A stretch of 64,000 bases of DNA, from positions 1,860,001-1,924,000 of the forward strand of contig OY782679.1 of assembly GCA_963678055.1 (NCBI GenBank), in the 5' to 3' direction. A program made the translations under genes and the position numbers. This stretch comes from CAXXOK01 sp963678055. Lineage in GTDB: Bacteria; Bacillota; Clostridia; Christensenellales; Aristaeellaceae. The notes beneath the pieces are model-generated. The model was not told where the DNA came from. It saw only the letters and a program-made list of their open reading frames with translations, and did not search any database. Each line of letters starts with the position of its first letter. The first letter of the stretch is position 1. Of this stretch, positions 25,243 to 32,279 are shown in pieces.

Positions 25243-26093
25243 TGTTGTTCTCCTTGTTGCTCTTCTTCTTTTTGCTCACAAGCGCCGTTCTTCTGCCAGT
25301 AGCGCACCCAAACGCCAGAGTATAATACATTGCGCAAAATGGACAGGTGCTTTTCCAGTGGCATGGTTTCAAACACCTGGGCAGACTCGGAAATCATCAT
25401 CAGCAGGCCGTCCTCACAGAAGGACTCAAAATGCTCCTGATCGCTGAAGGATTTCAGCGGATTGTACCTGCCTTTTTTCACATCCGTGGTCAGGTCGTCG
25501 TACGCGTCCATCAGGTAGATGAACCGGCCCAGCGCTTCACCCAGTTTTTGCAGGTCTTCCCCCCAGGCATCGTCCCGGTAGCGAAACACCTCGCCCAGAA
25601 ACTGCCCCGAAAGATTGACGGGAACATCGATATTGTCGCCGCCTTGCGCTTCATAGTCGTTGATTTGACCAATCAGCGAGGTGATGGCTTCCGTCTTTTC
25701 CGGATACAGGGCTTTGACCTTCTGATAGGACTTCTTCAGCACCGCAGCGCCCGCTTTGGCACGAAGGCCACCGTCATCAGCGCGGTCGTCTAAGGCCTTC
25801 AGGTAGGCCAGCAGCACGGTCATATCGGCGCAGTATGCCACCGGCTCACTAATCACATACTCCATCCTTTTTACGGGATGCAACAGGCAGCGATTGGCAG
25901 CGGTCTGCTCCTCCGGCTCGTACAGCGAACTTAGGAGGATGTACAAAAAGGTCATGTCGTTGTTCAGGGTTAACCGGCTCAAGTTGCCGTAGCGCGTTTG
26001 CAACGCGCGACACAGACCACAGTAGTACTTGCGATACTCTGCACGGTCTTCTTCGGACAGCGCTTTATAATTGGCTGTCACATATCCAAACAT
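25239..26093 (-). CDS. DUF5685-like protein with two Asp-rich helices
   Basis: A 284-residue, mainly helical protein beginning MFGYVTANYKALSEEDRAEY with YYCGLCRALQTRYG; I assign it to DUF5685 from memory. Two Asp-rich stretches, LKALDDRADDGG (about 113-124) and YLMDAYDDLTTD (about 208-219), are spaced like the metal-binding motifs of all-helical isoprenoid synthases (squalene/phytoene synthase type). Three cysteines near the N terminus and HPVKR might bind metal. No function is known. Coupled to the J-domain gene downstream; ribosome binding site GAAAGGGGAGC. Confidence 0.75.
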   Translation of the reverse strand: MFGYVTANYKALSEEDRAEYRKYYCGLCRALQTRYGNLSRLTLNNDMTFLYILLSSLYEPEEQTAANRCLLHPVKRMEYVISEPVAYCADMTVLLAYLKALDDRADDGGLRAKAGAAVLKKSYQKVKALYPEKTEAITSLIGQINDYEAQGGDNIDVPVNLSGQFLGEVFRYRDDAWGEDLQKLGEALGRFIYLMDAYDDLTTDVKKGRYNPLKSFSDQEHFESFCEDGLLMMISESAQVFETMPLEKHLSILRNVLYSGVWVRYWQKNGACEQKEEEQQGEQQ

Positions 26094-26139
26094 GAATCAC
26101 GCTCCCCTTTCCCTTTCAATGTACGTTCCAGTATATCAT

Positions 26140-26170
26140 ACATGCTTGCGGTGTTGTGCCGCAAGCATGT
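26140..26170. terminator. Inverted repeat after the DUF5317 gene
   Basis: ACATGCTTGCGG (26140-26151) pairs perfectly with 26159-26170 around a 7-nt loop. There is no T-run, so it may be a weak or factor-assisted terminator of the HD-GYP/DUF5317 unit or an RNA-stabilising stem. Confidence 0.5.
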
Positions 26171-26211
26171 AACAATGGTTTTCATTCACGATTTCCGACA
26201 ATTCAGCGCTT

Positions 26212-26778
26212 TTAGCCCTTCGCGCCCTCCGGATTAGCCGTGCGCATCCAGCTAATAAACAGTGCACCGCTGCCAAGACCCAGCAGCACATCGCCAATGC
26301 TGGCAAACCCGCCGATGCGTTTGAGCGGCACGACAATCACATCGCCAAGCCACCAGAAGGGATCGCTTGAGGTGGCCATGGTATAACGGAAATACTCGCC
26401 AGACTCAATTTTCGCGATCACAGCCGTCATTTCCGGATAGTTCACGGCATACGGCGCTACCGGCATTTGAAAGCCAAACAGCGCGATCACAAAAAAATTT
26501 AGTGCACATGCTGCAAACACGACCCAAACGGGTTTAGAGCGTATGTTGAGCGCGCAGAATATGAATAGCAGCAGATACTCCACCACAACGATGATCCAGT
26601 GCCATTGCGAGGTCGGTGCGGCGATCAGTTTGCGCAAAAAAGGGGCCGCCGCTTCCAGCAGAAATGCTGCAATCGGCAATCCCAATGCGCGTGTTTGATA
26701 GTTTTTAATATGCTTCAGTTTGCCGCCCATCAGGTACCCAACCGGGATGGACAGAACAATGAATACTGCGATGATCAT
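26212..26778 (-). CDS. DUF5317-like membrane protein
   Basis: A 188-residue protein with five or six hydrophobic segments. It has an N-terminal hydrophobic start followed by GYLMGGKLKHIKNYQTRALGLPI, and a central NFFVIALFGFQMPVAPYAVNYP, features that I associate with the DUF5317 family of Firmicutes membrane proteins. Function unknown. Its start overlaps the stop of the HD-GYP gene (ATGA), so the two are made together and may act together at the membrane. Confidence 0.75.
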   Translation of the reverse strand: MIIAVFIVLSIPVGYLMGGKLKHIKNYQTRALGLPIAAFLLEAAAPFLRKLIAAPTSQWHWIIVVVEYLLLFIFCALNIRSKPVWVVFAACALNFFVIALFGFQMPVAPYAVNYPEMTAVIAKIESGEYFRYTMATSSDPFWWLGDVIVVPLKRIGGFASIGDVLLGLGSGALFISWMRTANPEGAKG

Positions 26779-28082
26779 GCGGTTGTATGTTGGCTTTGGT
26801 GCAGGCGGGGTGTCTCCTGCGCATAGAGATAGTCCTTCATTGCGCGGACAACCTCGGGGTGGAACTGCTTGCCGCTTTCCTTTTCCAGTATCGTCATCGC
26901 CACATGTGTTGACATGGCGGTACGGTACGGGCGATCGCTGGTCATGGCATCAAACGCATCGGCAACGCCCAGGATATACGCTTCAAACGATACCTTGGTA
27001 TGGTCCAGCCCATCGGGATAACCGCCGCCCTCGTATCGCTCGTGATGGTGGCGGATCATTTCGGTGATCTCGTCGGAAATACCGACGCGCTGCACCGTTT
27101 CCACACCAATCAGCGGATGAGCCTGAATGCGCTTCTGCTCTTCCAGGTTCAGGCGGTTGGGTTTTTGCAGGATGGTTTCTTCAATACCGATCTTGCCGAT
27201 ATCGTGCAGCAGTGCTGCAATTTCAATCTGTTTAATCTTCGCGCTGGAAAACCGCAGCTGACGCGCAATTTGCACTGCCAGTGCGCCCACACGGCGGGAA
27301 TGACCTTCGGTGTAGTGGTCCTTGGCTTCCATCGAGGAGACAAACGCCTCGATCAAGCGCATGTGCTGTACCTGGCTTTCGATGTACAGCGACCATGCAT
27401 AGCGGGCCAGCAGCAACGGAAACAGCATAACCATGGCAATCCAATGGCCGCCTTCCATGGCAAACAGCCACGCCATTAACAGGCCAAGCGGCATGGTGAA
27501 CAGCACGTTAGGTAATATGCCCTTAATGGTATTGGATGCGTCTGCAAGCTTCATGCGCTTGTTCGCGATGAAAAATACCATAATAATCGTGCTATTGAGT
27601 AGAAAAGTAAGTGTGGTGAATATTGCGGCCGGCAAAGCGGCGTTGGGTAGTAATTCACCAACATACCCGGTGTCGCCAAACAGTAAAACGCCGGGTACGA
27701 ATATCGCAATCATTAAATTCGAGGTATTAAATGCCGTTTTGTAAAACGGTGTATTCAGGATGTGTTGATGATTGTTCTGCACTTTACGCACGACGAACAG
27801 CGAGGAGATGAAGTACACCACCATGGCAGCGTAGGTGCCTTTGATAAGGACGGCAGCTAGAATACTGATAATGGTGATATCCAAACCCTGTTGCTTTCTG
27901 GATATAACAATCGGCAGCGAGCCACAGCAGACACACAGAATGATCAGGCAGACCATCTGCTGCACTTCCAGGGCGATATTCGTCATATCAATCGACATGG
28001 CATAACGATAGCCAGCATACCCTAACAAGACCATACCACACAATGTGATAAAACCAAGATATGCTTTCACCCCTTTAGTCAT
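26775..28082 (-). CDS. Membrane-anchored HD-GYP phosphodiesterase
   Basis: A 435-residue protein. The first ~220 residues hold about seven membrane helices, an MHYT/MASE-like sensory part I cannot name. The C-terminal half is an HD-GYP domain: HSRRVGALAVQIARQL, ALLHDIGKIGIEE, HPLIGVETV, MIRHHHERYEGGGYPDGL and LGVADAFDAMTSDRPYR. All metal-binding and GYP residues are present, so it should degrade cyclic di-GMP or a related cyclic dinucleotide. I choose the ATG at 28080-28082, with GAGGTG 6 nt upstream, over a GTG three codons earlier. A GGDEF protein is encoded a few kilobases away, the opposite activity. Confidence 0.92.
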   Translation of the reverse strand: MTKGVKAYLGFITLCGMVLLGYAGYRYAMSIDMTNIALEVQQMVCLIILCVCCGSLPIVISRKQQGLDITIISILAAVLIKGTYAAMVVYFISSLFVVRKVQNNHQHILNTPFYKTAFNTSNLMIAIFVPGVLLFGDTGYVGELLPNAALPAAIFTTLTFLLNSTIIMVFFIANKRMKLADASNTIKGILPNVLFTMPLGLLMAWLFAMEGGHWIAMVMLFPLLLARYAWSLYIESQVQHMRLIEAFVSSMEAKDHYTEGHSRRVGALAVQIARQLRFSSAKIKQIEIAALLHDIGKIGIEETILQKPNRLNLEEQKRIQAHPLIGVETVQRVGISDEITEMIRHHHERYEGGGYPDGLDHTKVSFEAYILGVADAFDAMTSDRPYRTAMSTHVAMTILEKESGKQFHPEVVRAMKDYLYAQETPRLHQSQHTTA

Positions 28083-28185
28083 TCCTAACACCTCGGATCT
28101 TCAATCGAATAGTACTGTTGAAAACAGGTTTGCCGCGCCTGGGGTCTTACCTACCTGGATATCACCGGGCAAATAAGATTTACTC

Positions 28186-28263
28186 TTACAGCCAGATGAT
28201 GTAAGCGCCACTAGACAGAACCAGGGCTACCATTGCGCTAACGGCCATGATGATCTTTTTCAC
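28186..28263 (-). CDS. 25-residue hydrophobic microprotein
   Basis: A short frame with a strong site, GAAGGAGG, 8 nt before a GTG start: MKKIIMAVSAMVALVLSSG, then AYIIWL and TAA. It looks like one membrane helix with a positively charged N terminus, or a bare signal-like peptide. It sits between the unknown 230-residue gene and the HD-GYP gene, all on the same strand. No homologue recognised. The ribosome binding site is as good as those of neighbouring real genes, which is the main support. Confidence 0.55.
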   Translation of the reverse strand: MKKIIMAVSAMVALVLSSGAYIIWL

Positions 28264-28356
28264 GGATATAGCCTCCTTCGATATGGCTCCGGCCATTCTC
28301 TAAACAGACCAGGCTATTTCCGCTTCGCTATGCTATCAGGCACGGCAAACCTATTT

Positions 28357-29049
28357 TCAACTGTTTTCTGGTGCCATAAAGGTTAACTTCCTGTTGATGG
28401 CGGACAGAGTCGAACGGATAACGGTGTGCGTTTCATCGTGGTTGTACAGGGCGCTGCCCACCAGCATGGTGGACGCATCCGGTCCGGAGCACTCGATCGC
28501 GGTCAGTGCTACGCGGGTGCCGGCAATTTGCATCTGCTCAACAGAGAGCAGAATAAATACGTTGTGAGTTCCAAAAAAGCTATGTACAGCTTCCAGCGTG
28601 GCAATGGACGCCGCACGCATGCGCTGGGCAAATGTATTGCCGCTGGTGGACGTACCTTCATACTCCTGATCGCCAAAGCGAAGGGAGACTTTGATAGTGT
28701 ACTGCCGGTTTTGCACGCTCTGCCAAACACCGTTGACAAGAAAGCGCATTGCCGGGTCCTTGCTGCTCGCCAATTCATCCTGTTCCTGTTTAAAAATCGG
28801 ATCGGACGGTATTTGCGCAATGCTGATAATCCGATGGTCGATCCGTACGTCGAAAGCGCTGGCCAAGGCGGACTGTACATCGCGTGCAATCTGCTTGGGG
28901 TTGCGGCTCTGACTTCCCAGGATATGGATTTCTCTGATGCTTCCATCCTCAGCAATATCAACGTTGGATGCGAAAACACCAGTCAGGTTGGATAGTAGTT
29001 CGCGATAGCGGTCCTTTATGCTATCGATCTTTCCGCGAGACTCTTCCAT
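28357..29049 (-). CDS. Conserved-looking protein of unknown function (230 aa)
   Basis: A soluble 230-residue protein with no signal peptide. The N-terminal half has IREIHILGSQSRNPKQIARDVQSALASAF followed by IDHRIISIAQI, an alpha/beta pattern with a conserved-looking GSxSRNPKQI motif. The second half (residues about 105-225) shows two similar beta-rich stretches and THNVFILLSVEQMQIAG, like a small sensory or ligand-binding fold. I do not recognise the family. It has its own promoter flanked by inverted repeats. The ribosome binding site is AAGGAG. Genes for a microprotein and an HD-GYP enzyme follow. Confidence 0.7.
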   Translation of the reverse strand: MEESRGKIDSIKDRYRELLSNLTGVFASNVDIAEDGSIREIHILGSQSRNPKQIARDVQSALASAFDVRIDHRIISIAQIPSDPIFKQEQDELASSKDPAMRFLVNGVWQSVQNRQYTIKVSLRFGDQEYEGTSTSGNTFAQRMRAASIATLEAVHSFFGTHNVFILLSVEQMQIAGTRVALTAIECSGPDASTMLVGSALYNHDETHTVIRSTLSAINRKLTFMAPENS

Positions 29050-29090
29050 ATGCTAATCTCCTTGTGGCACTCAACTCTGTTAACAACTCG

Positions 29091-29128
29091 TTGCAATTTA
29101 TTATAAAATATTATTCAACAAATTGCAA
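29091..29128 (-). promoter_or_regulatory. Promoter flanked by a 9-bp inverted repeat
   Basis: On the minus strand, TTGCAA (29123-29128), a 17-bp spacer and TATAAT (29100-29105) form a near-consensus sigma-A promoter. The -35 box lies inside AAATTGCAA (29120-29128), which is the exact inverse of TTGCAATTT (29091-29099) just past the -10 box. The arrangement suggests a repressor bound across the promoter of the 230-residue protein gene. Confidence 0.75.
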
Positions 29129-29300
29129 TAGCAAAATTGAATTTTTTATTATTTTATAAGGGATACGCATCCCTTCGACTGGTTTGTTACCCTATTCACA
29201 AACTATTCTTTTTTAAGAAAGTGTTACGATATTGTTTCGTTATGCGTTGAAATGTTAAGCCCCGCAAGGGTTTGCCGTTCATCGCATTCGCACTATGATT

Positions 29301-30722
29301 CTAAATTTTCTGAATCAGGCGCTGATAGAACGCTACAATCTTTATAAGCGTTTCCACAGAAATTCTTTCATTATGGCCGTGAATTGTCTTGCGCATTGCC
29401 GGTGGCATCTCCATGGGAGAGAAGCGGTACACCCTATCCGATATTCTGGCATAGTGCCGGGAATCGGAGGCGGCCATCATCAAATACGGTGAAACGATCA
29501 CACCCGGCCAGGTCTGCGAGATGGCTTCCTTCAGCGTTTCCCAGCCTTCCCCTTCCGAGCGGGAATAGCGTGACGGCGAAGTGCCAAGCACCAAGTTCAC
29601 CTGCACCTGATCGTTATTAATCTTGCGTTTCAGCTCCTGCACCGCCACATCCGGTGTCTGGTTGAGCAGGCGCAGGTTGGCCCCGGCCTCAACCTTTGGC
29701 GGAATCACATTCCACGCCTTGCTTCCCTCAATTTTGGTAAAGGCAACCGTGGTGCGGAACATCGCATTGAGTTCTCCGCCCCTGCGTCTGGCTAATGCAA
29801 ACAGCAGCGGTTTAAAACACCAGAGATTGGCAAAGATCAGCTTCATGCCAAACGAGGCATGGCGGCCGAGGGTATCAAACAAGTCCTTAACAGGCGGCAC
29901 CATGGTGGCCTTAAAGGGCTTGTTTTCAATGGCGGATATGGCCCGTGCCATGACACCGACCGGCGTATGCGGCGCAGGCGTGGATGCATGGCCGCCTTTC
30001 CCTTCCAGGGCAAAGCCAATGTTGGTGATGCCCTTCTCGCCCGTGCCAATAACCGCAGTGGAACCGCCAACACCGGGGAATACCCCTTCGACAATCGCGC
30101 CGCCTTCGTCAATCACAGTCGGGCTGATGCCTTGGTCTTCAAACCACTTGACCATCGCAATCGCAGACGCGCCGGAGAGTTCCTCATCGCCACCAAAGCA
30201 GAGATAGATATCGTTTTTCGGGGTGAAGCCATCCGCAATCAGCGTTTCTGCGGCTTCCATCACGCCCAGCAGTGTAGATTTGGTATCAACCGTCCCTCGG
30301 CCCCAGATTTCTCCGTCCTTGAGCACTGCGGAAAACGGTTCTTCGTCCCACATCGTTTCCTCGACCGGGACCACGTCGTAATGAGACATCAACACCCAGG
30401 GTGTGTCGCTGCTCTGCCCCTTCCAGTGGTAGATTACGCCCGCAGGTGCGATAGTATGCTTGCTGCACTGCCCGGCAATGTTTGGGTAACGCGCGTCCAG
30501 CAGTGCACGAAACGCTTCAAACGCGCTGGCATCCTTCATGGCTTCGTCTTCATAGCTAATGGTCCGGCAGCGGATCATCGCCTGAAAATTATCAACCGCA
30601 CGGTCGCTGTCTACAGCGACTTCCAGCGCAGGGGCTGCTTTGCCTTTCCGGGGATTGAACAACAGGGCTTTTACAATCAGGATCAGGATAAAGGCCGCCA
30701 GGGCAATAAGCACATACAGCAT
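29301..30722 (-). CDS. M20 family metallopeptidase, membrane-anchored
   Basis: A 473-residue peptidase. Residues 1-22 are hydrophobic (MLYVLIALAAFILILIVKAL), a single anchor or signal. The M20 catalytic set is visible: LMSHYDVVPVEE, GRGTVDTKSTLLG, CFGGDEELSGA, and a late SDSRHYARISDRVYRF. The length and layout match the carboxypeptidase S/PM20D1 group, which hydrolyses N-acyl amino acids or dipeptides. I start at ATG 30720-30722 after GTAAGGAGAACC; the longer frame runs into the next gene. Two membrane-protein genes directly upstream (10 and 12 bp gaps) form an operon, probably supplying its substrate. Confidence 0.88.
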   Translation of the reverse strand: MLYVLIALAAFILILIVKALLFNPRKGKAAPALEVAVDSDRAVDNFQAMIRCRTISYEDEAMKDASAFEAFRALLDARYPNIAGQCSKHTIAPAGVIYHWKGQSSDTPWVLMSHYDVVPVEETMWDEEPFSAVLKDGEIWGRGTVDTKSTLLGVMEAAETLIADGFTPKNDIYLCFGGDEELSGASAIAMVKWFEDQGISPTVIDEGGAIVEGVFPGVGGSTAVIGTGEKGITNIGFALEGKGGHASTPAPHTPVGVMARAISAIENKPFKATMVPPVKDLFDTLGRHASFGMKLIFANLWCFKPLLFALARRRGGELNAMFRTTVAFTKIEGSKAWNVIPPKVEAGANLRLLNQTPDVAVQELKRKINNDQVQVNLVLGTSPSRYSRSEGEGWETLKEAISQTWPGVIVSPYLMMAASDSRHYARISDRVYRFSPMEMPPAMRKTIHGHNERISVETLIKIVAFYQRLIQKI

Positions 30723-30732
30723 AGGGTTCTCC

Positions 30733-31383
30733 TTACAGAAGATTCTTCTTATATAGAATACGGGCGGTACCGATTGCAATGAGCGCTCCGACAGGCACCA
30801 GAATGCCCACAGAGCCCGCCAGCGACGGTACCAGCACAAACAGGACGATCATGAACACCAGCGGCGCAATGGCGATTTTCCAGTTCTTGGAGATAAACAC
30901 CACGCCTAGCCCGCCAAACAACGCCGGAAGGATGTTTTCAAACGCCGGTTGCAGCGTGGGCGATTCAATCAGCGGTTCGATTTGTGTCAGCAGCAGCACG
31001 CCCAAAGCGATAATTGCCATTGTCACAAAGGAGGATACGGCCACCGCGATTGTGGAGAGTACCTCAGCTTCCTCGGTTCCCTGCTTCACATCGGCAGCTT
31101 GCAGGGCGTTGATTACACAAGGCACCTTGAGGTTGGTCAGGTTTCCTGTGATAAACGCCAAATAGGTTCCGCCCACACCAAGCATGGGTGTATAGGTAAA
31201 CACCTCAATCGCGCCAACTGTCCAGAATATCGGCACGACACCCAGTAGCCCGCGCCAAAGCCCGTTCATATCGGGAAGCGTGCCGTAGTATACCCCGATG
31301 GCAACCGGGACCAGCAAAAGCAGTACGATGACCGTTGTCACCCAGAAGCGTCCATACCGGTGCGTGTTATTTTTATAATCCAT
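30733..31383 (-). CDS. Polytopic membrane protein in peptidase operon
   Basis: A 216-residue protein with five or six hydrophobic helices, rich in Gly and small residues (VPIFWTVGAIEVFTYTPMLGVGG). I do not know a named family. It lies between the DUF5058 gene and the M20 peptidase gene with short gaps, and each has a strong ribosome binding site (here AAGGAGGCGGAAG). With DUF5058 it may form a two-subunit carrier for peptides or acylated amino acids (inference from context). Confidence 0.7.
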   Translation of the reverse strand: MDYKNNTHRYGRFWVTTVIVLLLLVPVAIGVYYGTLPDMNGLWRGLLGVVPIFWTVGAIEVFTYTPMLGVGGTYLAFITGNLTNLKVPCVINALQAADVKQGTEEAEVLSTIAVAVSSFVTMAIIALGVLLLTQIEPLIESPTLQPAFENILPALFGGLGVVFISKNWKIAIAPLVFMIVLFVLVPSLAGSVGILVPVGALIAIGTARILYKKNLL

Positions 31384-31395
31384 ACTTCCGCCTCC

Positions 31396-32127
31396 TTACT
31401 GCGCCAGCATCGTAACGATATTGGTAATCGGTATCGCAAGCGCCATACCGCCGAGCATGGAAATTGGCAAGGCATAATCCTGCAGCCATTTCCACTTAAG
31501 CAGTTTCATCAGCGCGCCGAGAATCAGCATCAGCAGCATGGCCGAAAGCATGACCAGCACGGGAATCCAGCCCGTAAGCCCTTTTCCCACATCGGCAAAC
31601 ACCAACCCCAGAAAAGCGGATATCATGCCTAAAAACAGGCCGTTAACCAGTATGCCGCTCCATTTCTCATCCCGGGTGCGTATCTTGCTCATGCCGCTTT
31701 CAATGCGTTTGGCCAGAAACACTACCATCACCAGGCTGAACAGGATACCGATTGTCATCACCCATACGATCGTCAGAAACGCAGATGAATCCGTAATCAG
31801 GGTACCCAGCGACAAGCCCAGCGCATTGGTCGCCGCCCCGGCTGCCGCCGTTTCGTACGTGATGGCGCCGATGACTGATAAACGCAGCCATGGCAGCGGA
31901 AACCCGAGCGATTTTGACAGGGTAATCACGCCCAGCAAGATGGCAACGGCTGGTGCGATGGTATACACCGCGCTGGATAGTATGGTTTTTTTCAGCGTCG
32001 CCATAGGAATGCCAATTGCCTTGGCACGCCGCATAGCCCGCACGAGAAAAAACACAGATTGTCCTGTGATGATCACAAGTACAACAGCCGTCAGGATGTA
32101 TAGAAACGAATCGTTGGGACTGAACAT
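31396..32127 (-). CDS. DUF5058 family membrane protein
   Basis: A 243-residue protein with six or seven membrane segments: MFSPNDSFLYILTAVVLVII at the start, RRAKAIGIPMATLKKTI in a cytoplasmic loop, and GAITYETAAAGAATNALGL in the middle. This matches the DUF5058 family as I remember it. First gene of a three-gene operon ending with an M20 peptidase. Ribosome binding site GGAGGCTGCCT. Role unknown; a transport role is plausible. Confidence 0.78.
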   Translation of the reverse strand: MFSPNDSFLYILTAVVLVIITGQSVFFLVRAMRRAKAIGIPMATLKKTILSSAVYTIAPAVAILLGVITLSKSLGFPLPWLRLSVIGAITYETAAAGAATNALGLSLGTLITDSSAFLTIVWVMTIGILFSLVMVVFLAKRIESGMSKIRTRDEKWSGILVNGLFLGMISAFLGLVFADVGKGLTGWIPVLVMLSAMLLMLILGALMKLLKWKWLQDYALPISMLGGMALAIPITNIVTMLAQ

Positions 32128-32192
32128 AGGCAGCCTCCTTTGGGTTTGTTTTGCTTACTACTATGTATAACATACATCCACGCAGAAAGAAA

Positions 32193-32224
32193 GCGGCATT
32201 CGAGCTTTCGTAAGCGTATGCCGC
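32193..32224 (-). terminator. Intrinsic terminator after the LacI-like/GGDEF gene
   Basis: GCGGCAT pairs with ATGCCGC around an 18-nt loop that has further pairing. On the minus strand a TTTCTTTCT run follows. Confidence 0.65.
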
Positions 32225-32279
32225 GTTTGCTTGCTTCCAAATCCCATTTATGGGTTGCCGTCTTATCGTGGCTGCCGGG

